A stretch of DNA of 20,422 nt, taken from NCBI GenBank assembly GCA_027596035.1, contig JADGJA010000383.1:1-20422 (forward strand). Reading direction: 5' to 3'. Each line of letters starts with the position of its first letter. The first letter of the stretch is position 1. This DNA is from Thoreauomyces humboldtii. Its lineage: Eukaryota > Chytridiomycota > Chytridiomycetes > Spizellomycetales > Powellomycetaceae. A model generated the notes under the pieces. It was not told where the DNA came from and ran no database searches. It saw only the letters and a list, made by a program, of their open reading frames with translations. Positions 1 to 8,131 of this stretch are shown here, piece after piece. Position numbers and translations under genes: made by a program.

Positions 1-882
1 ACCCCCGCGTTCCCAGACCCTCTCCCCACCGTGTCCGTGGTCGTCCCTGGACTCCCGGCGGAGACCGCGCCCACGCTCGTTGCTCCCACGCCTACCGCGG
101 TGGTCATTCCACCGATTGAACCCGCGTCAGTCACTACAACCGTCTGGGTCATCGTCGCGCCGCAACCGCAGCCCACTCCACCCCCTACGCTTCCCATCCA
201 ACCTCAGCAGCAACAGAAGCAGAACCAGGGAGCCGATCCCACCACGCCCACGACGAGCTCGGCGAACGGCACTCCGAACCCGAACGCCACCGTGAGGACC
301 TTCCTGAACACGGACAACTCGAACCTCGCCCTGCCGGCGTCCACCACCATGCTGGGAACAGGCGAGTACGCGGCCGCTTGGATCGTGGCATGCGTCCTGT
401 CGTTCCTGGCGGCCACCCAGGACGCACTGGCTCGCAGACTCTTCGCCTTGACCCCGTCCCACTGTCCTCGCAGCCCGCAACCGTCTCCCGCCGCCTCGGC
501 CACGTCGCTCATCGAGCCGCCCAACGGGAACAGGAAGTTCAGGTCCTTCATCTCCACGAGCACAACGTCCAGCGACGTCGAGGCGTTGAAGCACAGCGCG
601 AGGAGGAGGAGGACCATGGTCAGGATCGTTCGCACCGTCCTCTACGGAGTCTACAAGGCCGTCGTGGCCACCGCCCTGGCCGCCATCGTCGTCCTGGCCG
701 GAACCCTCAACGTCGGCCTCCTGTGCGCCATCATCGTCGGAGCTGGCATCGGGGCAGCCGTCGTCGAGTGGACCACCTTGCCCGCAAAGAGGCGCGGGCA
801 GAGGAGGAGCGCCGACGGAAGCGTGATCGATGAACGCCCAGACAGTGGTGGATCGTACCCGCCCTATCTGATCGGTGGATGA
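1..882 (+). CDS. Ctr-type copper transporter-like membrane protein, 3' part
   Basis: The frame is open from base 1 and ends at TGA 880-882, so the N-terminus lies outside the window. The first 300 bases encode a Pro/Thr/Gln-rich, probably extracellular segment. A hydrophobic segment at about 367-435 (EYAAAWIVACVLSFLAATQD, then ALARRLF) resembles Ctr TM1. After a polar loop of about 70 residues, a long hydrophobic block at 643-771 resembles the fused TM2-TM3 of Ctr proteins: it has TLNV where Ctr proteins carry TxNV, then GAGIG, the GxxxG packing motif of TM3. Known for the family: Ctr proteins form trimeric Cu(I) channels with an MxxxM filter in TM2. Here the equivalent positions (688-702) read VVLAG, so both filter methionines are missing. 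Family placement rests on topology and these motifs only; copper transport itself is doubtful. It converges on the H2A.Z gene. Confidence 0.7.
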   Translation, partial: TPAFPDPLPTVSVVVPGLPAETAPTLVAPTPTAVVIPPIEPASVTTTVWVIVAPQPQPTPPPTLPIQPQQQQKQNQGADPTTPTTSSANGTPNPNATVRTFLNTDNSNLALPASTTMLGTGEYAAAWIVACVLSFLAATQDALARRLFALTPSHCPRSPQPSPAASATSLIEPPNGNRKFRSFISTSTTSSDVEALKHSARRRRTMVRIVRTVLYGVYKAVVATALAAIVVLAGTLNVGLLCAIIVGAGIGAAVVEWTTLPAKRRGQRRSADGSVIDERPDSGGSYPPYLIGG

Positions 883-1288
883 TTTCGATCCTTTCTGTGT
901 CTGCCTCGCCCGCCTCCCTTCTGTACCTGCTGTATATCCGTCCCCTTGCCCACGTCCTATTCCCATAGTAGCTAAGAGTATACATTCGCCGAAACGCACT
1001 TTAACCCCTCCCCTTTGTATAACTCGAGCATCCGCAGGAGTTTGTAATTGTAGAAAAACAGAATCATATTTACTTTTTTTTTGTGGTGGGAACTTATGGA
1101 CACGCGAAGCTAGGAGCGATGCGGGGAGAAGCACGCCGAGAACGGGAGGAAGATGCGGACGCCCAAGTGTTTGAGCGAGGGAGGAAGAACGAGATTAAAA
1201 ATATACAGGCGGACCCTCGGAACGTTTCAAAAGAAACGACAGGTAGAAACCGAGGTACGCCGCGGCGGTGGTAGGAGCAAGTAGCGCC
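883..1288. other. Intergenic gap between convergent genes
   Basis: This 406-bp stretch separates the 3' ends of the Ctr-like and H2A.Z genes. It holds an AT-rich part with a T-run (about 1069-1082) that could serve 3'-end formation. I see no gene in it. Confidence 0.6.
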
Positions 1289-2125
1289 TTACACCTCCTT
1301 TGCACCCTTCTTGCCCTTCGTGTTTTTGTTGATGAGAGATTTCTGGAGAGAACGGGAGAGCGTGAGCAACGAACGACGATGTCTTTCATGCTAAGCAATG
1401 GAAGACTTACGTGGATGTGGGGGATGACACCGCCGCCAGCGATGGTGGCTTTGATCAAGCTATCCAGCTCCTCGTCTCCTCGAATAGCGAGCTGCAGGTG
1501 TCTAGGCGTGATTCGCTTAACCTTCAAATCCTTGGACGCGTTTCCCGCCAGCTCCAAGACTATGAACCAAGATATCGATGCGTTAAGCGGGATGTTAAGT
1601 TTGAACAATCCAGTCGGGCCACGCGTCGCTTACCTTCAGCGGTGAGGTATTCCAGAATAGCGGCGCCGTACACAGCTGCCTTGGCGCCGACTCGGACGTT
1701 GTTCTGAGTGCGTTGCTTCAGGTAACGATGGATACGGCCGACAGGGAACTGGAGTCCGGCCTTTCATTCGTAGTCATATGTAGTAAGCGGACCTGTACTG
1801 AACTACGACGTAACGGAAAGACGTACCCTGGCGGCACGGGAAAAAGCACCCTGCTTTCCCTTCTCAACTCCACCATCAGCTGCTTCGATCGAGGCCTTGC
1901 CACCAGCCTTTCCTGCTTTTCCTGCCTATATAAGTAACGGGGGTGGAAGATGGAACGGTCATCTGGTGAGTATGGGTAACGCGTTGGAGTGAACAAGATG
2001 TAGTGTGGGGACAGGATGACGCCGATGCAGGGGCAGGAGCAGAACGTTGCCGTGGTCCGTTGCTGCGCCTCGGGAATGGCCGATTCATCTCGGGCATTGC
2101 ACGCGTCGAGATCTTCCGTCACCAT
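1289..2125 (-). CDS. HTZ1: Histone variant H2A.Z
   Basis: Encodes H2A.Z, the H2A variant placed by SWR1-type remodellers in nucleosomes near promoters. Exons on the minus strand: 2125-2123 (ATG alone), 1925-1827, 1760-1634, 1559-1411 and 1342-1289 (TAA). The joined product is 143 residues, slightly longer than usual. It has a Lys/Gly/Ala-rich tail ([12 protein letters not shown]), the start of the histone fold ([15 protein letters not shown]), [15 protein letters not shown], the H2A.Z-typical [20 protein letters not shown], the acidic-patch block GDEELDSL, and the tail [17 protein letters not shown]. Phases match at every junction. The start is the weakest point: exon 2 begins in phase 0 directly after a TAG acceptor, so a methionine must come from upstream. 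The ATG at 2125-2123 followed at once by GTGACG is the only candidate I found that fits. Confidence 0.95.
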
Positions 2126-2249
2126 AGACGCGCGTAGGTCGCCTTGCCCATGTCGAACCAATGGAACATACCATTTTGAATTAAACAATTCGTGTAAGAT
2201 ACGTGCGGGGTCGTGAGGTCCCTGCGCTTGCAATGAAAGGGTCCGCGAC

Positions 2250-2323
2250 GATGGATGGATGGATTGCAGGGTGTTGGTATACTAGCGTTGAAGAGGATGG
2301 ATGGATGGAGTGGACGGATGGAG
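2250..2323. repeat. GGAT microsatellite, interrupted
   Basis: GATG/GGAT tetranucleotide units occur in two blocks, 2250-2264 and 2294-2323, separated by about 30 bp of unrelated sequence. It looks like an imperfect simple repeat. Confidence 0.85.
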
Positions 2324-2616
2324 GGAATTCTGCGGCGGGTTTCGGACAGCCTCTCTCCTCGGGTTGGAGCGGCCATGTCCGGACCCTTGATCGGTGCACC
2401 CGCTGCACCGCAACTCTTCTGCTCAACACTAAACAAAGTCCTGCACGAGGCTGACGTAGAGGCTGTGAGGGAGATTCAGCGCTTCTGAAATCACTGTCTT
2501 CCATATCCCAGGCCATCAATCGTGGGCTGCGTCCCCGTGTTCCGATGATTTCCTGGGAACATGGACACTCCAGCGACAAGAATCGCAGCAAGAAACAACG
2601 CGAAGCCACTGTCTTC

Positions 2617-2725
2617 TTCATCAGCAACCAAGACGAGAGCCTTTTCGCCCAGCCGAGACCCAGATTTGGTTGGAAACACAACCGAGGGAGCTCGCAACTC
2701 AATGATGCGAAGCGTTACGCCGTCG
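2617..2725 (+). repeat. Diverged direct repeat, copy A
   Basis: Matches 2902-3007 in the same orientation, roughly three bases in four by eye. Shared blocks include CCAAGACGAGA, ACACAACC, GGAGCTCGC, ACTCAATG and GCCGTCG, in the same order and spacing with about one single-base gap and one 3-base gap. I do not recognise the element. Confidence 0.75.
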
Positions 2726-2901
2726 GAGAGTCGACAGAGCCGCTGCGCGCAATTTGGCTAACGCAAAAAGAGTGAAGGTCAACAAGAAGAGGAAGCGAGC
2801 GCCAGACAAGGAACATAGCAAGATCAGGCGGATCGACGTACAATCCCAACGTTGGTTATCCGACAGCGCCATCTCAGTGCTGGGGTTGTACGTTGGCTCC
2901 C

Positions 2902-3007
2902 TCCATCGGCACCCAAGACGAGACATTGCCCGCACAGCCAAAACCCAGGAATGACTGGACACACAACCTAAGGAGCTCGCGACTCAATGCGAATCGTAGC
3001 GCCGTCG
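2902..3007 (+). repeat. Diverged direct repeat, copy B
   Basis: Second copy of the repeat at 2617-2725, offset by about 285 bp. The flanks of the two copies do not match, so the duplication is confined to this block or the rest has decayed. Confidence 0.75.
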
Positions 3008-3382
3008 TCCAAAGTGTGGGTTGGATATTTGTCGACTGCAACCTTACACACGATGATGCGAAAGACGGCAAACTGGTGGTCATAAACTCTACAACGCAGT
3101 CCAGCTCGTCGGTTGCGGCGAGAGGAGGATTGCAGACGCACGCACTGCACACCACAAGCTCTTACCATCTGCCTCATCTTCTTCGGGAGTCAGCAAGGGT
3201 CTTCCGCGGTCGATCATCCGCCCGCCTCCTCCGACGGTCGACTGCGCGGCCGAGCAACGTGTCATGGAACTGTCAAAATGCCACGATGTGAAGGGTGTCC
3301 TCGTTATTCGCGCGCGGTCCAAATGGTCAACCTTGTCCTGCGCTGGTCAAGCTCAATCATTATTGTCCCAAGGGCTCCCTGA

Positions 3383-4332
3383 GATGATCCCGTTCAGGAG
3401 GCGCTGGGTGATGTTCTCCTTCGAAACCCCGAGCTGAGCACGCTCTCGCTCGACTGGCCGGTTGCCCTGGATGATACGCTCGAGGTAGCAGCAAGCCATA
3501 CGCGCTCCCTCCGAACATTTAGAGTGGGCAGCGCATCCAACACGGTCGCCGTTACAGCCATCTTGAGGGCGAACAAATATCTGCGCTCGGTAACCCTGAA
3601 GGAGCTCTCGACTCTCAATCCCGTCACCGCATTTCTCGATCCGCTCGCCTTCCATACGCGTCTCACGCATCTGACTTTAGATGGCATCGGTTTCTTGAAC
3701 GATATCCTTCCTTGCATCCCTACCTTTACCCAACTCACGCATATTCAGATCACCCCTTCGGTCCGCGTGGCCTCGGTTCACCATCATATGACCGACAACA
3801 ACATTGCCAGCATCGCTGACGCGTGCCCACATCTCGAGAGTCTTGTGGTTTCCATCCAGACCGTCCTCTCCTCAGAATCGCGCTCAACTGCCCGAACCTC
3901 AGGGTCCTTGATATCGGCGACGGCAAGGACGTGACCGACTCGGCCGTTATGCTTCTGGCAAGACGTTGCACGGAACTGCACACTTTGCATCTTGGCACGT
4001 CGCAGAACGGGAACATTTCCGATGCATCATTGGTCGTCCTTGCTGCTTCTCTGCCAAAACTGGTACGCCTTACACTTCCCTTCGATGCAACAAGTGTAAC
4101 GTGGAGGACATTGGCCGCGCTCGCGGAAGGCTGTCCGTTGCTGGAGGGGCTGGCCAACGTCCGGACGGAACTCGGGTTCACAGCTTTCATGAAGTACTTT
4201 CCGATGATGCATCGCCTGGTAGGGTTGACTTTTTGCATGGGACGAGGATCGTGGCGGGATACCATGGATCGCGAACAAGTCGATCAGCTCAAAAAAAGTT
4301 GTCGCCGTTTGAATCACATCAGTTACTGCTAA
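3383..4332 (+). pseudogene. Leucine-rich-repeat (F-box/LRR-like) gene, frameshifted
   Basis: From 3383 to about 3850 one frame encodes LRR-like blocks spaced about 23-28 residues apart, such as NPELSTLSLDW, NKYLRSVTLKEL, HTRLTHLTLDGIGF and CPHLESLVV. From about 3868 the LRR continues in another frame (CPNLRVLDIGDG, CTELHTLHLG, LPKLVRLTLPFD) to TAA 4330-4332. The repeat period resembles the RNI-like LRRs of fungal F-box proteins, but no F-box is visible. Between 3850 and 3868 no intron of normal length restores the frame; the only GT-AG pairs there are about 15-36 nt and most give the wrong phase. An in-frame TGA (3380-3382) lies directly upstream and no convincing start codon follows. I read this as a decaying or fragmentary gene; a sequencing error is the alternative. 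It converges on CSL4, 171 bp away. Confidence 0.65.
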
Positions 4333-4503
4333 GTTACCCGCCGGGTCACTTTGCTAGTCTATTCCCAACGCAATCTTGATGCAATACGTAATTCGGAAAG
4401 CCGTGCCGCTAAAAAGCCGTCATGCCCACCGCTGTCTTGGCGCCCGCTAGAATCCCTCTTTGCACCCGGATATCTAAAGCAGATATTCATCACGCATACG
4501 GCA

Positions 4504-5408
4504 TTACGCATCCGGCTTCGCACATTTCCGGTATTCGATCACCTGTTCAGAAAAAACCAAGTCAACAGGAGAACTGAAGCCTTTTGATGTCGCGTGATGA
4601 GGTACCTTTGTCTTTGGGCATATCATTTCCTCCCATGATATTGGCACCATCGTATAGCCGGCCATGCTCTGAGCAAAAATCACTCCCAGGTCGTTTGCCG
4701 CGGTGGAGAGCCAATAGCTTCGAGCATCACCCAATGACACAACCTCAGCCCTGAAACCACCGGGTTTGAGGATGGGCACCGAAAGTTTAGAGAAGTTCCC
4801 ATATGGTGACGCCATACCTAACAATGTCTCCTGGCCGGAAACTTCGGTAGATCTGGACTTTGTCCCTCTCTGTCGCCCTGACATCCTGCACCCTGATCTG
4901 CCCCACAAAAGTCTCTCGGCACGGCGATGCGCCTACCACCATGATGCTCATGGTGGCGAACCGCGTGTTGACCCGAACAATCTTGCCTGTCACGGACGAC
5001 CCAACTTCAGGGATCACTGCAGCGCCTTTCTGTCGCGTTACAGATAGGATGGAGAGCTGGAATTACTTTGCCCCCGTCAACTCTGTGATCGTTGTCGTAT
5101 CAGAACGTTTGCAGCAAAGTCATACCGTGCAGCCAGCTGAAGGACGGGTAACCTGGCTGCGTCCTACGACGGAGGCATATATGAAACCGTCTCTGAAAGG
5201 CGACTACGCTTCAGCATACGTCGTTGTGGAGAAAACTTTCTGTTGAACAGAATTCCAAGCATGCTTTGCTCACTTTTGATATGTCCCGGAAGAAGCTAAA
5301 CAGAACGAGTGAGGACATGTCCAACTGCCTGAAAGCGGATACTTTTGGCGCACCTTCATACTCCCCAACGTTGGCCAAGCGCTGGCCGGGCGTTACTATT
5401 TGCTCCAT
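4504..5408 (-). CDS. CSL4: Exosome complex cap subunit Csl4 (EXOSC1)
   Basis: Csl4 is one of three S1/KH cap proteins of the RNA exosome, binding RNA above the PH-like ring. Exons on the minus strand: 5408-5354, 5295-5274, 5192-5126, 5056-4818, 4750-4606 and 4542-4504 (TAA). Phases agree throughout and give 188 residues, close to human EXOSC1. N-terminal domain: MEQIVTPGQRLANVGEYE, then across exons 2-3 GTYQKDGFIYASVVG. S1 domain: IPEVGSSVTGKIVRVNTRFA, VGQIRVQDVRATERDKV, FRPGDIVRAEVVSLGDARSY and WLSTAANDLGVIFAQ. C-terminal zinc-ribbon-like part: MVPISWEEMICPKTK joined to VIEYRKCAKPDA. Exon 2 is only 22 nt. The start is the first ATG in the Csl4 frame. It is divergent from the OCA-like gene 140 bp away. 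Confidence 0.95.
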
Positions 5409-5548
5409 AATTTTTAGGGGTGCTGAGTCCAAGTGGAAAGCAGTTTGGACATTCGAGGCCAGGAGAATGTAGCGGGTTCAAACTTGTCCAGACTTGACCT
5501 TGCGATCTACGAGTCCTCGTTCATTTCCTGCGACTTCAGACCGACGAC
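5409..5548. promoter_or_regulatory. Divergent promoter of CSL4 and the OCA-like gene
   Basis: Only 140 bp separate the two start codons, so both promoters and both 5' leaders must lie here or overlap the opposite gene. I see no clear TATA box. Confidence 0.6.
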
Positions 5549-6461
5549 ATGGCACAGCTATACACACCTCCTGATGCCTTCGGGCAGGTGGAGAAGGGGA
5601 TATATCGATCCGGCCCAGTCCATCCGACCAATGTACCATTTCTAAGAACACTTGGCCTACGCACTCTGCTTCTGCTGTCAACGGACCTCCTGCCAAAGTC
5701 CATACACGCTTTCTGCGAAGAGGCAAATATCCAAGTGGTACATGATCTCGATGGTCAGCAATGCATATGGTATGTCTGATCGAACGATCAATGAACATCC
5801 CTCGCAGATACCCTTGGGGCAACAGACGTGGCGACCCAACATCGGCTGGCGACCCGTAAGCGAGGAGCTGATTAAGGAAGGGCTGGAGTGCATTTTGAAC
5901 CTCGTCAACCAGCCGGTCCTAGTCACATGCGCGTATGTAAGTTGTGCCTATCACAGAGGGTCTTCTTGTTCGATGGGGTCGGGACTGATGCGTGCCCTTG
6001 CGCTAGGACCGGATTGCATGATACGGGCACTTTGATGGGATGTCTCCGCAAACTGCAAAGCTGGAATTTTAACTCAAATATTGTAGAGGTAAACCATGTG
6101 TCAATGTCTTTACTGGTCAATGGCTCGAACTAATCGATCTGCCTCTTTAGTATCGAAGCTACACCGGGGGTCAGGGTCGCTACGTAAATGAGCAATTTAT
6201 CGAGCTGTTTGATATGGATCTCGTGACACTTCCGACGTCCCTTCCACCCTGGTTCATTCTTCAGCAGAAGATGAAGGTAGGGGCGATGCCAACACTCTCA
6301 CGGATGCCGGAACCTGATCTGGCATGCATTTGTAGCAAAAGGAGGAAGAGCAAAACGAAAAATCGCTTGTCGAGAGCACCAAGCGCTTATCGACGCTCGT
6401 CTCACCTCACTCCGTGCCGTTGGACTTGCCATCGGGCACCCCAACGTCAAACGTAGGCTGA
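5549..6461 (+). CDS. OCA/Siw14-family tyrosine-phosphatase-like protein, P-loop degenerate
   Basis: Exons: 5549-5737, 5808-5932, 6007-6088, 6151-6276 and 6336-6461 (TGA), giving 215 residues. The order of blocks is that of Pfam Y_phosphatase2 (Oca1/Siw14): FGQVEKGIYRSGPVHPTN, VPFLRTLGLRTLLLLST, VSEELIKEGLECIL, QPVLVTC, DTGTLMGCLRKLQSWNFNS, YRSYTGGQGRYVNEQFIELF, then a charged tail. Active family members have HCxxGxxRTG, with the cysteine as nucleophile and the arginine binding phosphate. Here the residues are TCATGLHDTG (Cys104 to Asp110), so the Cys is kept but the CX5R arginine is Asp. I recall similar Arg-less P-loops in basidiomycete relatives, so this may be an established non-catalytic branch. 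The donor at 5738 (GTACAT) was preferred over GTATGT at 5770 because only the former keeps the frame with a normal-length (70-nt) intron. Confidence 0.88.
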
Positions 6462-6665
6462 ACATCAGTGCTTGTACAGTGTTCCTTGAACATTTTTGGA
6501 TCTGTCTTCCCGTTTGAAGTGCGAAGACTTTCGACGTTATGACTTTGTCAATCATCTTGACGGTACAGCTGGGACAGAGAGGCCGTAATCTCGGGTCTCC
6601 CGCTTGGATGCCGCCAGTGAAGCGCATGGCTGCTGCTGAGCTGGTATCAGAGCGAGATAATATAG

Positions 6666-6690
6666 ATGTTCAGCATGTTCAGATGTTCAG
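6666..6690 (+). repeat. Three copies of ATGTTCAG
   Basis: The octamer occurs at 6666-6673, 6675-6682 and 6683-6690, nearly back to back. It may be a short tandem repeat or clustered binding sites; I cannot assign a factor. Confidence 0.6.
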
Positions 6691-6994
6691 GCGATGATTC
6701 GACAGCGATGGCTAGTTGGTGAGTCATCATCATCGCACGGTCGGTCCTTCCGTCGTGTGCAGGTGGTCATGGGCAAAGGGTTGGAAATGGTCGGCGCATT
6801 CAGAGGTTCACAGTTGGAACGAGTTTCCCGTTTTTGCTCGAAATGCTCTCCATCGGGACTAACCCTACGAGAAGAGTGGCATAGTCACCGTCGGATCTGC
6901 TCTATAGAACTGCGTGCCTTTCGCGGGGGTTCCCAATCTTTCCGGTCACTGCGGAACCTCGACCAATTCGAGGACCTTTTACAGTCAGATATTG

Positions 6995-7002
6995 TATAAA
7001 AG
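6995..7002 (+). promoter_or_regulatory. TATA-like element upstream of VPS52
   Basis: TATAAAAG lies 41 bp before the proposed start ATG at 7044. That is close for a TATA box plus leader, so either the leader is very short or the coding start is further downstream. Confidence 0.5.
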
Positions 7003-8128
7003 CGAATTACAATCCTGTCCAGTGTAGTGGAAGAGCCTTCACGATGCAGGTGGATACGAAGGTCGACCTCGAAGCAAAGAAGCAGCCTTCTAGCGCACAA
7101 CTCGGACGAGGAGAGTCTTTTGTCGCGGCACTTCTTTCGGAAGACCAGGTACAGCTTTGCTTCACTTTGATCCCTTTTGCACAGCGAGGCGCTGAAGCGG
7201 TTGATCCGGCAGGACGAGGTCACATCTTCCTACGAAGGAGCCCACGCCGCTTCGTCGGAGCTCGAAGAGGCGGATGGTATAATGTCTTTGAGCAATCTTG
7301 GCACTTGCGATACAGGGGAAGCACAGGAGCCACACTTAGCATGCCTATTGTAGACCGCATTTTCGCTTTCCAAGAAGATACGTTGGTCAAGGAAGCGTTC
7401 GATAAGGTTGGGGCGTCTTGCGCTGTCCTGTTTCTCGTCAATACGCCGATGTAGCTGTCTGACCTTAAGAGATAGGGCACCGACCTGCGCGAGTATGCGA
7501 AGCAAGTAGCCTCCGAGCTCGACGCCGCGGAGCAGACACATATAATCGGATGTGGGTGTTCTGGTGAAACTTCCGTAGTCCGGTGACGTTGCATTGATGC
7601 AAAGCTTCGATTTGTCTTGTAGACGTCAAGCAAGTGGCACCATTCGTGCAACTGCATCATCAGATTCAGGTCAGTCAAGCATGCGTTCGTACGGGCTTGA
7701 ACATATCGATTGATCCACCGTTATGTAAGCCTGCGATGACATCTTGCAAAAAATGGAGCACCTCATGAGCGGGTTCCAGTCCGACCTGGGCAACATTTCC
7801 TCCGAGATACAGATCTTGCAAGAGCAATCGCACAGCATGAACACGTCCTTGCGAAATCGCAGTGTACGTCGAACGTTGCGTCGCAGCCTCATCTTTCGGG
7901 GATGCGGCCAAAACTTACCTTTCCCGCTTCCGCAGACCATGCAACAAAATCTTAACACTGTGCTTGAAGGCGTGGTAATCAGCCCGGATCTCATCAGGCA
8001 AGCAAGCTTTCGTCAATCTACTCATTTGACGGAATGGATGCTAACCCTCCTTCTCCAGGAAGATATGTGAAGGGGAAGTCAACGAGTTCTTCCTGCAACA
8101 TCTGGCCGATTTGAACAAGAAGATGTCG

Positions 8129-8131
8129 TAA
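8129..8131 (+). other. VPS52: In-frame TAA within VPS52 exon 8
   Basis: The exon reads HLADLNKKMS, then TAA, then GQHVKAFKDVGPELETLRLR in the same frame up to a GTACGT donor. No intron of realistic size can remove the codon. Confidence 0.85.

Larger units (their letters stand above)
2126..3382. other. Gene-poor block between H2A.Z and the LRR gene
   Basis: In about 1.26 kb I find no reading frame on either strand that looks like a known protein or joins plausibly by splicing. The left end should contain the H2A.Z promoter. The interior holds a GGAT microsatellite and two copies of a diverged direct repeat of about 107 bp. The open frame at 3113-3382 (+) is in phase with the LRR gene but separated from it by TGA at 3380-3382; it could be a decayed upstream part of that gene. 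Confidence 0.5.
6462..7043. other. Intergenic region upstream of VPS52
   Basis: I see no supported gene in these 582 bp. The region holds three copies of ATGTTCAG at 6666-6690, and its right end carries a TATA-like element before VPS52. Confidence 0.55.

Noticed and set aside
127..1134. Long open frame on the minus strand opposite the Ctr-like gene
   Set aside because: Low-complexity Gly/Arg product without recognisable domains; it is the shadow of a GC-rich coding strand.
2181..2702. 173-codon minus-strand open frame upstream of H2A.Z
   Set aside because: It runs through the microsatellite and one repeat copy, has no domain or hydrophobic pattern, and no splice support.
3849..3876. A tiny intron joining the two halves of the LRR gene
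   Set aside because: 28 nt is far below the other introns and its length gives the wrong phase.
5770..5807. GTATGT donor at 5770 for the first intron of the OCA-like gene
   Set aside because: Good consensus but it gives a 38-nt intron and the wrong phase, leading to an early stop; GTACAT at 5738 restores the frame with 70 nt.
6694..6999. Possible small gene on the plus strand before VPS52
   Set aside because: No recognisable domain or composition signal, and its end overlaps the TATA-like element of VPS52.
7149..7184. GTACAG...CACAG as VPS52 intron 1
   Set aside because: Only 36 nt and leaves the next exon out of frame with the ATG at 7044; the donor at 7115 fits the phase although its consensus is weak, so the N-terminus stays uncertain.
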